Source: CAWKGV01 sp963849305
GTDB taxonomy: Bacteria > Pseudomonadota > Alphaproteobacteria > Acetobacterales > Acetobacteraceae
Reading direction: 5' to 3'
Length of the DNA stretch: 64,000 bases
Assembly: GCA_963849305.1 (NCBI GenBank)
Contig: CAWKGV010000002.1
Coordinates: forward strand, 248,001 to 312,000
A program made the position numbers and the translations under genes. Below the pieces are notes generated by a model. It was not told where the DNA came from. It did not search any database and was given only the letters and a program-made list of their open reading frames with translations. Of this stretch, positions 52,359-60,541 are shown piece after piece. The first letter of the stretch is position 1. Each line of letters begins with the position of its first letter.

Positions 52359-54476
52359 ATGACCACGGGCGCCCAAGCGGAGCGGAACGCCCCCTTGGAC
52401 CGGCGGGCGGCAACGCGGATCGGGTTCGGGTTGCATCCTGCCCGGCTCCTCGCCGCCCTTATCGCCGCGACCGCTGTGCTGGCGGCAAGCACCGTCGTCG
52501 CCGCGCTCTGGCCCCGGTTCGGCGGTGCGGCGGGCCTGCTTCCGGCCATGCTGGGCGGTATCATGGCGCTCAATACATTGCTGTTCTTCCCACCCGGAGC
52601 GCTCGGGACGCGGCCTTGGTTCATGCCGGTCTTGCTGCTGGTCAATGCCCTGGCCCTGCCCGCGATTATCTTGCTCCGCGAGGCCGACCCGCTGCTCGGC
52701 GACGCCGCCCTGGTCGCGGCGACCGGGGTCGCCATCCTGGCCCGCTCGCTGCCTCCTCCGGCGGGGCTCGTCGCATTCCTGATTGCAATCAACGTCATCG
52801 TCTGCCTGGTCCTGGGTGCCGGCCAGCTTCTGATCGGGCTCGGTCTGCTGGCCGCCATAGTCGGCACGCCGATCGCTTTTGGCGCCGATGCCATCGCGTG
52901 GCTGCTGCTGCGGCGGATGGGCGCACGGGTCGAAGGGGCACTGCTCGCCGCTGCCGCCGCCGACTTTCTCGCCGACCTCGCGCGCCGCTGGGGCGCTGCG
53001 ACGGCATGGCCTCCCGCATGGTTCGAGTCTCACGCCGAGCGGTATTGCGACATCCGCGCCGACCTCGCGTTGTCGCGGCCGTCATCCTGGGTCGCTCCAG
53101 CACGGTTGCCAGACCTGCTCGTGGAAAGCATCGGGCGGCAAGCGCAAAGGCTACACAATGGCCGCGGAGGTCTGCCCGCAACTGTGGACGCGGCGATCCG
53201 CCAGGCGTTCGCCCGATTGGCGGAGGCCGTGGAGAAGCGATCCGAGCCGAACGCCCGCTCGGCGGTCATGGCGCTGCGCGACGCGGTGCTCGGCTTGCCG
53301 CAAACGGCATCGAATGACGCCTCGGCCGGCGATGTGTTCGGCCTGGCGCTCTTGCTCGGCGATTTCGTGCAGGCGTCGTTGTCGCCGCTGCCACAGCGCG
53401 CCCAGGCCACGGCAAAGAATCCAAAACGGCGTATCGTGATCGCGCCTTTCCAGTTCCGCCTGGCCGCCCAGGCCGCGATCTGTGTCGCGGCGGCGATCGC
53501 GGTGTCGCACCTGGTGCCGACGCCCAAGCCGTACTGGATTCCACTGACCGCCCTGCTCGTCACCTGCAACAGCTTCGGCGAGAGCGTCCAGAAGGCATTG
53601 GAGCGCAGTCTCGGCACTATCGCCGGCCTGCTCGCGGGGCTAGTGGCATGGTTCCTGCTGCGCGGCCAGCCTCCGCTGCTGCTTGGGGCGATCGCGGTCT
53701 CAGTCCTCGGCATCTTCTGCAGCCGCGCAGGCCCATACCGATGGATGCTGTTCTGGATCAGCATGGCATTGACTCTAATCCTGCACATGGCCGATAGCGC
53801 GCCGGCGCTCTATTTCGCGCGGCTAGGAAATACCCTGATTGGCGCGGCCATTGCTCTGTTGGTCACCCGCGTCGTGTTCCCGGCGCGGACCGGCGGGGTT
53901 GCGCGCGCCCGTGTGCGCGATCTGATCGCCTTGGTCGCTGGCCGGCTGCGCGAGATGGCCGCGGTGCTGGAAAGAGCGCGCGTCGAGTCGGGCGGCCCGG
54001 CGATAACCGAAACGGACCCGGCAGACGCTATTGCGGCCCTGCACGCGCTTGCCGATGCGGAGATCGTCGAGGCGGGCCTGTCTGGCGTCGCCAGGCGCCG
54101 GGTCGCGAGGCGCCTGGCCGCTGCCGACCGGATCGCGCGCTGTCTGTTGTCGCTCGACTTGCTGCTGCCGGAACTGTCCGCCGCAGGGGTCGGCGCAGCG
54201 ACCGTGGCGCTGATCCGCGCCATCGCCGACGCGGCCTCGGGAACCACACCTGCTATCGATCCGGCCGCATTCGCCACGCGTGAGCAGGAACTGCTCGCCG
54301 CGACCGGACGATCGTCTGCGATAATCGAGGAAACCCGCGCTGAGTTGCACCTGCTCCGAGTGCTGGCGGGCCTTGCGCAGAGTGTGGAGACGCTGCGCAC
54401 GACCGACGCCCTGGGCGACGTAACCGCGCCGAAGCCGGCCATGGCCCGAACCGTGCCCACGAGCGCGACCAGATGA
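52359..54476 (+). CDS. FUSC-family membrane protein, aromatic-acid or drug exporter-like
   Basis: 705 residues. Two membrane blocks of about five to six helices (residues 30-180: LLAALIAATAVLAASTVVAALW, and 365-500: AAICVAAAIAVSHLVPTPKP with PYWIPLTALLVTCNSFGESV) flank a soluble domain, and a helical C-terminal domain follows. The stretch ALERSLGTIAGLLAGLVAWFLL matches the conserved TxxRxxGTxxG motif of FUSC/ArAE exporters such as AaeB. Expected in the inner membrane, moving organic acids outward. No periplasmic adaptor gene (AaeA-type) is adjacent. ATG 52359 follows GGTTAAC; ribosome site weak. Confidence 0.83.
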   Translation: MTTGAQAERNAPLDRRAATRIGFGLHPARLLAALIAATAVLAASTVVAALWPRFGGAAGLLPAMLGGIMALNTLLFFPPGALGTRPWFMPVLLLVNALALPAIILLREADPLLGDAALVAATGVAILARSLPPPAGLVAFLIAINVIVCLVLGAGQLLIGLGLLAAIVGTPIAFGADAIAWLLLRRMGARVEGALLAAAAADFLADLARRWGAATAWPPAWFESHAERYCDIRADLALSRPSSWVAPARLPDLLVESIGRQAQRLHNGRGGLPATVDAAIRQAFARLAEAVEKRSEPNARSAVMALRDAVLGLPQTASNDASAGDVFGLALLLGDFVQASLSPLPQRAQATAKNPKRRIVIAPFQFRLAAQAAICVAAAIAVSHLVPTPKPYWIPLTALLVTCNSFGESVQKALERSLGTIAGLLAGLVAWFLLRGQPPLLLGAIAVSVLGIFCSRAGPYRWMLFWISMALTLILHMADSAPALYFARLGNTLIGAAIALLVTRVVFPARTGGVARARVRDLIALVAGRLREMAAVLERARVESGGPAITETDPADAIAALHALADAEIVEAGLSGVARRRVARRLAAADRIARCLLSLDLLLPELSAAGVGAATVALIRAIADAASGTTPAIDPAAFATREQELLAATGRSSAIIEETRAELHLLRVLAGLAQSVETLRTTDALGDVTAPKPAMARTVPTSATR

Positions 54477-54561
54477 GTTTTGCTCCCCCTCCCCTTACGG
54501 GTGTTTGGACCGGACGCAAAGGTTACATCCGTTCGAGGACATAAACCCGCAAGGCTCATTG

Positions 54562-54602
54562 TGTCACCCATGTCCCCGAACACATGTCACCCATCTCCCC
54601 GA
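54562..54602. repeat. two direct repeats, possible IS-end remnant
   Basis: TGTCACCCATGTCCCCGA (54562-54579) and TGTCACCCATCTCCCCGA (54585-54602) are direct copies differing at one base, followed by ACTGTCAAA twice at 54610-54628. Tandem motifs of this kind occur at the ends of some transposons (IS481/IS21-like ends are one guess), but no transposase remains between the FUSC and dehydrogenase genes. Inference only. Confidence 0.4.
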
Positions 54603-54648
54603 TCTATACACTGTCAAAACACTGTCAAAGCGAGAGGTGCAGGACAAA

Positions 54649-54683
54649 GCCCTCTTCCTGTGGGAGAGGGTTGGGTGAGGGCC
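54649..54683. repeat. second copy of the REP-like arm
   Basis: GCCCTCTTCCTGTGGGAGAG followed by GGTTGGGTGAGGGC shares its right half with the palindromic element at 50833-50910. Lies in the 267-bp gap between FUSC and the dehydrogenase. Confidence 0.6.
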
Positions 54684-54743
54684 GGACCGGCAGAGGACAG
54701 TCGCGCTAGAATGGCTCCTAGCAGAGAGCGACACCGAAAGCTG

Positions 54744-55712
54744 TCAGGCGATCTGATTTCGCAAGCTGCGCTCCCCGCGCCATATGCGGTCGAGATTCTC
54801 CAGCAATATGTCGATCACGTTGTCCTCGTAGCGACGGGTCTCGCCGGCGGTATGGGGTGTGATCAGCACGTTCGGCATGGCCCAGAGCGGGGAGTCCTCC
54901 GGCAGCGGCTCCTCGACTGTGCAGTCGAGCGCGGCCCCGGCGATCCGGCCGCCGGCAAGTGCCTCGATCAGCGCCGGTTCATCGACGCAGCGGCCACGGG
55001 CAATGTTGATGAGGTGCGCGGTCGGCTTCATCAGGCGCAGCGCGTCGGCGTCGATCACGTGCTCGGTTCGCGGCGTCAGCGGGCAGGTGAGGGCGACGAC
55101 ATCGGCCTGCGGCAGCAAACTGCCCAGCTCCTCCATGCCGCGCACCTCATCGGCCGCTCCGGCCCCGGCGGTTGCGTCCTGTCGGGTCGCCAGCACGCGC
55201 ATGTCGAATGCCTTGGCGAGCCGCGCCAGCCGCCCGCCGATCCGGCCGAGCCCGATCACGAGCAGCGTCTTGCCCCCAAGCTCGTCCTCACGCTGAGCGA
55301 GGTCGCTAATCATGCCGCGCCAGTGGCGCTGGACCTGGTTGTCGCGCGCCTCCGGCAACCGGCGAGCCAGCGCCAGGATCAGCGCCATCGCGTGCCCCGC
55401 CACCGCTCGGGCGTTGACGCCGGCGGCGCTGGCGAGCCGGATCCCGGCGGCGGCAAGCCGATCGCGGTCGTACTGGTCAACGCCGGCGCTGATCGACTGG
55501 ATGAAGCGCAGCCGTGGCGCCCGCCCGATCAGGTCGTTGTGCCACATCATCGAGACCGAGAGCACGTCGGCCTCGCCGATACGCCGGTCCAGCTCCTCGC
55601 GCGAGCGGACTTGAAAACAGCCGATCCCGGTGTCGCGCAGTTCGAATCGCTGCTGCATCTGGTAGGCGATATGGGCGAAGCAGATCGTCAGTCGGTCTCG
55701 TGGCGGCAACAT
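54744..55712 (-). CDS. D-2-hydroxyacid dehydrogenase family protein
   Basis: 322 residues from ATG 55712 (MLPPRDRLTICFAHIAYQMQ). The NAD-binding domain has LLVIGLGRIGGRLARLAKAF; the substrate-site Arg is in HLINIARGRCVDEPALIEAL and the catalytic Glu/His pair in DCTVEEPLPEDSPLWAMPNV and LITPHTAGETRRYE. Reduces 2-oxoacids or glyoxylate-type compounds; closest in build to GhrA/hydroxypyruvate-type members. Divergent from the tag gene, 59 bp between starts. Confidence 0.88.
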   Translation of the reverse strand: MLPPRDRLTICFAHIAYQMQQRFELRDTGIGCFQVRSREELDRRIGEADVLSVSMMWHNDLIGRAPRLRFIQSISAGVDQYDRDRLAAAGIRLASAAGVNARAVAGHAMALILALARRLPEARDNQVQRHWRGMISDLAQREDELGGKTLLVIGLGRIGGRLARLAKAFDMRVLATRQDATAGAGAADEVRGMEELGSLLPQADVVALTCPLTPRTEHVIDADALRLMKPTAHLINIARGRCVDEPALIEALAGGRIAGAALDCTVEEPLPEDSPLWAMPNVLITPHTAGETRRYEDNVIDILLENLDRIWRGERSLRNQIA

Positions 55713-55771
55713 GCGGAAATCCCCCCGGCTGGCGGCTTGGTAGAAACGCCTGCCAGGACATACAGGGCAAC

Positions 55772-56347
55772 ATGACCGACACAACCCCTCTGCGCTGCGA
55801 CTGGGCCAAGGGCAATGCCGCCATGATCGCGTACCACGACCGCGAATGGGGCACGCCGCAGCACGACGACCGGGTGCTGTTCGAATTCATGGTGCTGGAA
55901 GGCGCCCAGGCGGGGCTTTCCTGGCGGACCATCCTCGACCGGCGAGAGGAGTACCGCCGCGCCTTCCACGGCTTCGACATTGCCCGCGTGGCGGCCATGA
56001 CCGATGCCGAGCTTGAGGAACTGCTGCGCGGCTCGGGGGTGATCCGCAATCGCCTGAAGGTGTTTTCTGCCCGCGCCAACGCGCGCGCCGCGCTGGAGGT
56101 GATCGGCCGAGGGGGAAGTCTCGATGGCTTCTTCTGGTCCTACGTGGGCGGCCGGCCGATCGTGAACCGCTGGTCCTCTATGGACCAGGTTCCCGCCCGC
56201 ACCGCGCTGTCGGACCGAATGAGCAAGGATCTCCGCCGCCGCGGCTTCGGCTTCGTGGGTTCGACCATCTGCTATGCCTTCATGCAGGCGACGGGTATGG
56301 TCAACGATCACCTTGTCGGCTGCTTCCGGCACGTGGCGGCGAGCTGA
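55772..56347 (+). CDS. tag: DNA-3-methyladenine glycosylase I
   Basis: 191 residues. TAG removes 3-methyladenine from alkylated DNA. Diagnostic parts: RCDWAKGNAAMIAYHDREWG with zinc Cys and His, VLEGAQAGLSWRTILDRREE with the catalytic Glu region, IVNRWSSMDQVPARTALSDR, and the C-terminal zinc pair in TGMVNDHLVGCFRH. Start ATG 55772 is preceded by CAGGGCAA, and earlier in-frame codons lack homology. Next gene on the same strand is the PH-domain gene 108 bp later. Confidence 0.92.
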   Translation: MTDTTPLRCDWAKGNAAMIAYHDREWGTPQHDDRVLFEFMVLEGAQAGLSWRTILDRREEYRRAFHGFDIARVAAMTDAELEELLRGSGVIRNRLKVFSARANARAALEVIGRGGSLDGFFWSYVGGRPIVNRWSSMDQVPARTALSDRMSKDLRRRGFGFVGSTICYAFMQATGMVNDHLVGCFRHVAAS

Positions 56348-56455
56348 GCCGGCGGCTCATCCGCACCGGTGGGAACTCCCGACAAATTGTTGCGCACACC
56401 GGTTGGCCAGCGCGCTTCCGGTGTGTTGGCTCCACGGGCGCGGAGACCTCGGTGC

Positions 56456-56929
56456 ATGGCGTACTACACGAGAGTGCTGCAGCCAGACGAGATTGTAAGG
56501 GCCATTGGCCGGCCGCATTGGCTGATTTTCTGGCCGGGTATCCTGTGGCTGCTGATCGCGATCGCGATCGCGATCGTCGGCAATTGGGTCGCGGCCGAAA
56601 ACCCGCAGCGCGACATCTGCTTCTATGCTGCCGCGGCGATCGCCATTATCGGCGTGGTCATGCTCATCAGTGAGTGGATCCGGCGGCTCGGCACCGAAAT
56701 CGTGGTGACCGACCGCCGGGTGATCTTCAAGCGCGGCACCTTCTCGCGCTACACGGCCGAAATGAACGTCAGCAAGATCGAGACGGTGGACATCGAGCAG
56801 ACCCTGGCCGGCCGTCTGCTCGGCTACGGAACGGTGGTGATCCGGGGGACGGGCGCCGGGATCGAGCCCCTGCGGTTCATCGGCGAGCCGGTCGAGATCC
56901 GGAACGCGATCCTGCTGCCCACAGTCTAG
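56456..56929 (+). CDS. bacterial PH-domain membrane protein
   Basis: 157 residues. MAYYTRVLQPDEIVRAIGRP, two membrane helices (LIFWPGILWLLIAIAIAIVG and ICFYAAAAIAIIGVVMLISE), then the bPH_2 domain IVVTDRRVIFKRGTFSRYTA with NVSKIETVDIEQTLAGRLLG and YGTVVIRGTGAG. Function unknown, membrane-bound. The IAIAIAI segment comes from GATCGC repeated three and a half times at 56554-56576. The TAG stop is part of the CTAG target site where the IS element sits, so the gene is intact up to its last codon. Confidence 0.85.
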   Translation: MAYYTRVLQPDEIVRAIGRPHWLIFWPGILWLLIAIAIAIVGNWVAAENPQRDICFYAAAAIAIIGVVMLISEWIRRLGTEIVVTDRRVIFKRGTFSRYTAEMNVSKIETVDIEQTLAGRLLGYGTVVIRGTGAGIEPLRFIGEPVEIRNAILLPTV

Positions 56930-58381
56930 CAGCCTGTCGGATTCAGCCTGCCGGCTGAGCCAATGAGCAAGCCGGCTGGGGTGTTCACGCCGCCTGCAGG
57001 CGGGCAATTCGCCTGCAGTTGTAGGCGAGCGCGGTCAGGGTCCACTCGGCGGCAACCTTTTGGATGCCGCGCAGGTGGAAGCGGACGAAGCCCATGGCGC
57101 TCTTGATGATGCCAAACACCGGTTCGATGGTCTGCTTGCGTCTTTTGTAGAGGTTCTTGGCATCTTCGGTCTCCAGCTTGGCTTTCATCGCCAGGCGCCA
57201 AGGCTCGGTGATCCGGCGCGGCGTGGTTTGCGGCGGCGGCGGACGGAAGTCGTAGGGCCGGTGCGGCTGGGTCCGCCCGATCGCCACCAATGGCTCGATG
57301 CCATGTGCGTGCAGGTCCGCCACCGCTGGGCCGCTGGCAAAACCGGTATCGGCCAGAACGATCTTGGGTAGGCCAATGGTTGTTTCCATTGCCAGGGTAG
57401 TCGCGGCAAAGCTCGGCGCATCGGCTGGGGTCGCGACCAGGTTGGTCGCCAGGATCAGTTGCGCACCGTCGGCGCACACCACCGCCTGTGCGTTGTAGGC
57501 TTGGCGGTATTCATGCGCATCCGAGCGTCGCATCAGGGCGCTGTCCGGGTCCGTCAGGTTGCTTTGTCGCTCTGGTGGCGGCGTATCATCGGGCGGTTTC
57601 GGCGGCCGGCCGCGACGCCCGTTCTTGGCGTCATAGGCGGCCTTCTTGGCCTCATAAGCTGGGCGGGCGGCCTCAGCTTCGGCGCGTGCCTCGGCTTCCA
57701 GCCGCTCGCAGGCAGCATCGAGCTTCGCCTGGAGCGCGTTGCGCCGGGCCAGTTCTGCCGGCAACGCTTGCGGGTCGTGGTCCCCGGCGTCGGCCGCTTC
57801 GGCCTGCGCGGTCAGCGCGGCGATGTCAGCCGCCAGCTTGGCCCGCAATTCCTGCGCCCGGTCGTAGCGCACGGAGCGGATCTTCGAGGCATTGGCGTCG
57901 ATCTTGGTCCCATCGATCGACACCGTGCCGAGCCGCAGCAGCCCACTCTCGCGCGCCAGCAGCAGCACTTGCAGGAAGGCCGCCTCGAAGGCCGCTTTGT
58001 TCGAGCGTCGGAACACCGCGATCGTGTCGTGGTCGGGGTGCAGGTTGGCCGCCACGAAGCGAACCGCGATGTCACGGTAGGTTGCCCGCTCGATCCGCCG
58101 CGACGAGAAGATGCCGTTGGCGTAGCTGTAGATCAGCAGCGCCAGCATCAGCCGCGGGTGATACTGCGGCTTGCCGCACGCTCGCTCCGCCACTCGGAAC
58201 GCCCCGAGCGGTACCCGCTCCACCGCGGCCACCACGAAGTGCGCAAGATCATCCTCCGGCAGCCAAGTCTTTAGGTCGGGCGGCAGCAGAAAGGCCTGGT
58301 CGCGGTTGAACGGCACAAAATTCGACATCCGCCAATTCTAGCCACGGATCGCGTGATCGGGTATCTCAATCCGACAGGCTG
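56930..58381 (-). mobile_element. IS1182-family insertion sequence, complete
   Basis: About 1.45 kb with ends CAGCCTGTCGGATT (56930-56943) and AATCCGACAGGCTG (58368-58381), perfect 14-bp inverted repeats, flanked by CTAG on both sides (56926-56929 and 58382-58385) as the 4-bp target duplication. The single transposase gene covers most of it. Inserted at the stop codon of the PH-domain gene. Appears intact and so recent. Confidence 0.88.
56985..58328 (-). CDS. IS1182-family transposase (DDE type)
   Basis: 447 residues. N-terminal MSNFVPFNRDQAFLLPPDLK and DLAHFVVAAVERVPLGAFR, then KPQYHPRLMLALLIYSYANG and GTVSIDGTKIDANASKIRSV, which carries the first catalytic Asp; ADTGFASGPAVADLH gives the second Asp and KRRKQTIEPVFGIIKSAMGF the Glu of the DDE triad. 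A long Ala/Glu-rich insert lies between, plus a basic patch. Cuts and pastes the element using the 14-bp inverted ends. Frame complete, so likely active. Confidence 0.92.
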   Translation of the reverse strand: MSNFVPFNRDQAFLLPPDLKTWLPEDDLAHFVVAAVERVPLGAFRVAERACGKPQYHPRLMLALLIYSYANGIFSSRRIERATYRDIAVRFVAANLHPDHDTIAVFRRSNKAAFEAAFLQVLLLARESGLLRLGTVSIDGTKIDANASKIRSVRYDRAQELRAKLAADIAALTAQAEAADAGDHDPQALPAELARRNALQAKLDAACERLEAEARAEAEAARPAYEAKKAAYDAKNGRRGRPPKPPDDTPPPERQSNLTDPDSALMRRSDAHEYRQAYNAQAVVCADGAQLILATNLVATPADAPSFAATTLAMETTIGLPKIVLADTGFASGPAVADLHAHGIEPLVAIGRTQPHRPYDFRPPPPQTTPRRITEPWRLAMKAKLETEDAKNLYKRRKQTIEPVFGIIKSAMGFVRFHLRGIQKVAAEWTLTALAYNCRRIARLQAA

Positions 58382-58421
58382 CTAGGTCAACCCGCCTGCC
58401 TACAGTCTAGGTCAACCCGCC
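58382..58421. repeat. remains of a 25-bp tandem repeat at the IS insertion site
   Basis: CTAGGTCAACCCGCC occurs at 58382-58396 and 58407-58421. Joining the left flank (56916-56929, TGCCCACAGTCTAG) to 58386-58396 restores a first 25-bp unit that differs at one base from the second unit (58397-58421, TGCCTACAGTCTAGGTCAAC...). So the IS interrupted unit 1 of a tandem pair. Confidence 0.75.
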
Positions 58422-59605
58422 GCACTCAACCCGACCACATGGCGGACGGCCAAATCCTCGATCTCTGCCTCGCCGTACCCGTGCTCGCGCAGGATGTCCG
58501 CGCTGTGCTGGCCGAGGCTTGGCGCGACCGCGAGCGGGCTGCCGTCCTCGAAGGGCGGCGCCCCGATGATGTTCGGCAGCGGCAGCCGTTCCGGCACGAA
58601 CGGATGCGTCACCCAGCCGATTGCCCCCGAAGCGGCGACCTGCGGCTGTTCGAGGAAGCCGGCGTAGTTGTTGACCTGCTCGTGCATTATCCTGCGTGCC
58701 GTGAGGCGTTCCGACCACACGGCAGTGGGATGCCCGCCAAAGAGCGGGCGCAAGATGGCGCGCATCGCTTCCGCGTTCTCAATTCTTAGATCGACCGTAG
58801 CGAACCGGGGATCGTCGATCAGATGAGCGAGGTCGAGCGCCTGGCAAAACGCCAGCCATTCGTGCTCGCGGGCGACGGTGACGTTGATCCAGCCGTCCGC
58901 CGTCCGGTACACGCCGCTCGGCCCCGCGGCCGGGCGTAGTCTTCCTTGTTCCAGGTATTGCTGCATCATGCGCACCGCCTGCAACCCGGCAGCGGCTTGC
59001 AGCAGGCTCGCCTCGATGTGCCGGCCGCGCGGCTCGTCGCGGCGGGCGTGTAGCGCCGGGGCGAGCGCCGAGAAGGCATAGATGGCGGTGCACATGTCGA
59101 TGGCGATGATCGGCGTGCGGTGCGGGATGCCATCCTCGCCGACATTCTCGTTGATCAGGCCGGTATAGGCTTGCAGCACCGGGTCCATCGCCGGGCGCTC
59201 GGCAAGGGGGCCCGCCTGGCCGAAGCCGGAGACGGACAAATAGACGATGCGCGGCTCGGCTTCCGCGACCGCCGGATACCCGAAGCCCAGCCGGTCGATC
59301 ACGCCCGGGCGGAAGCCCTGCAGGAACACGTCCACGCCCCGGATCAGCCGCCACAGCACCATCCGGCCAGCATCTGACTTGAGATCGAGCGCGATGCTCC
59401 GCTTGCCGAGATTGGCCGGAATTGAATAGGCGGTGTGATCGCCGTAGCGCAGGCCGAGCCCCCGGCTCCAGTCGCCGCCCTCGATCGGTTCCACCTTAAT
59501 GACGTTCGCACCGTATTGCGCGAGCAGCATTCCGCAATACGGGCCGGCGACGCCCTGGCTGAGATCGACCACCTTCAGCCCGGCATAGGGCCGCTCGTAG
59601 CTCAT
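58412..59605 (-). CDS. CoA-transferase family III (CaiB/BaiF type)
   Basis: 397 residues. LKVVDLSQGVAGPYCGMLLA, ANVIKVEPIEGGDWSRG, NLGKRSIALDLKSDAGR and GFRPGVIDRLGFGYPAV are the family hallmarks, with the catalytic Asp in RTPIIAIDMCTAIYAFSAL near residue 170 and the C-terminal half containing FATVDLRIENAEAMRAIL. These enzymes move CoA between acids, often in oxalate, carnitine or alkylsuccinate degradation; the substrate cannot be told. Its stop lies in the second 25-bp repeat unit next to the IS element. The hydrolase gene 28 bp upstream is probably co-transcribed. Confidence 0.88.
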   Translation of the reverse strand: MSYERPYAGLKVVDLSQGVAGPYCGMLLAQYGANVIKVEPIEGGDWSRGLGLRYGDHTAYSIPANLGKRSIALDLKSDAGRMVLWRLIRGVDVFLQGFRPGVIDRLGFGYPAVAEAEPRIVYLSVSGFGQAGPLAERPAMDPVLQAYTGLINENVGEDGIPHRTPIIAIDMCTAIYAFSALAPALHARRDEPRGRHIEASLLQAAAGLQAVRMMQQYLEQGRLRPAAGPSGVYRTADGWINVTVAREHEWLAFCQALDLAHLIDDPRFATVDLRIENAEAMRAILRPLFGGHPTAVWSERLTARRIMHEQVNNYAGFLEQPQVAASGAIGWVTHPFVPERLPLPNIIGAPPFEDGSPLAVAPSLGQHSADILREHGYGEAEIEDLAVRHVVGLSAAG

Positions 59606-59633
59606 AGCTCACCCCAATTCACCAAAACCGCCC

Positions 59634-60401
59634 TCAAGTGCGATCCTGCAAGAACGCCTCGACGACGGCAACGAAGCCGTCCGGATTATCGGCGTGGAGC
59701 CAGTGGCCCAACTCCTTGAGCGAGACGAACCGTGCGGCTGGAAATAGCGCGCGGATGCCGGCGCGGTGCTCCTGGCGGATGTAGTCCGACCGCGCGCCGG
59801 CCAAGAACAGGGCGGGGCCATGGAAGATGGCGCCCGCCGGCGCCTCCCAGCCCTCGATACGAGGCAACGCCGCCGCGATCTCGGCGAGCCCAATCCGCCA
59901 GGCCGGTGCGGCGCCGAGCCGAAGATTTTGCGCCAGGAACGAGCGCACCCGAGGGTCGGGCACTGCCGGTGTCAGCGCCGCCTCGGCCGCCCGGCGCGTG
60001 AGACCGGGTGTGAGCGGCAGCGCCGCCATCGCCGCGGCATAGCCGCCGAACGTCGGCGGGTACGAGACCGGCGCAATGTCGGCGACGATTAGGCGCCTGA
60101 CCGCGTCGGGCCGGGCGAGCGCCGCCCGCATCGCCACCTTGCCGCCCATGGAATGCCCGATCAGTGCCGCCGGCAGCGCAGCCAGGCGCGCGAGCGTGTC
60201 CAGCACGTCGTTGGCCATCGCCGGATAGCTCATGTCGGGATCGTGTGGGCTCGCGCCATGATTGCGTAGGTCGAGCGCGATGACGCGGAATTGCCGGGCT
60301 AGATGGCGCTGCGCGCTGGCGAAGTTCTGCGCCGCCCCAAACAGCCCATGCAGCAACACGACCGTTGGCCCGCTACCCGTGTCGGACGCGCGCAGCATCA
60401 T
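59634..60401 (-). CDS. alpha/beta hydrolase, YbfF-type esterase
   Basis: 255 residues. VVLLHGLFGAAQNFASAQRH, LDLRNHGASPHDPDMSYPAM, the nucleophile elbow ALIGHSMGGKVAMRAAL (GHSMGG) and the late LKELGHWLHADNPDGF with catalytic His are all as in YbfF/EstB-type small esterases that hydrolyse acyl-CoA or short esters. MMLRAS start is at 60401. It runs in the same direction as the CoA-transferase downstream; the desaturase stop is 141 bp upstream. The gap holds no gene. Confidence 0.88.
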   Translation of the reverse strand: MMLRASDTGSGPTVVLLHGLFGAAQNFASAQRHLARQFRVIALDLRNHGASPHDPDMSYPAMANDVLDTLARLAALPAALIGHSMGGKVAMRAALARPDAVRRLIVADIAPVSYPPTFGGYAAAMAALPLTPGLTRRAAEAALTPAVPDPRVRSFLAQNLRLGAAPAWRIGLAEIAAALPRIEGWEAPAGAIFHGPALFLAGARSDYIRQEHRAGIRALFPAARFVSLKELGHWLHADNPDGFVAVVEAFLQDRT

Positions 60402-60541
60402 GCCTAGCGCAGCGGCAAGGTGGCGAGGGCGACACCGGCCAGGATCAGCGCCGAGCCCAGCCGTGCGTCACGCTATTCCGAGGATTCCGATTGCGTCGAA
60501 CTCATATCGGCTTCCTCCCCACGATCTGTTTGTTCGACAGC

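Noticed and set aside
52000..52362. 120-codon open frame in the RraA/FUSC gap
   Set aside because: No ribosome site, basic and Ser-rich composition, no family pattern.
54480..55775. 431-codon plus-strand frame opposite the hydroxyacid dehydrogenase
   Set aside because: Antisense shadow; the dehydrogenase has complete NAD and catalytic motifs.
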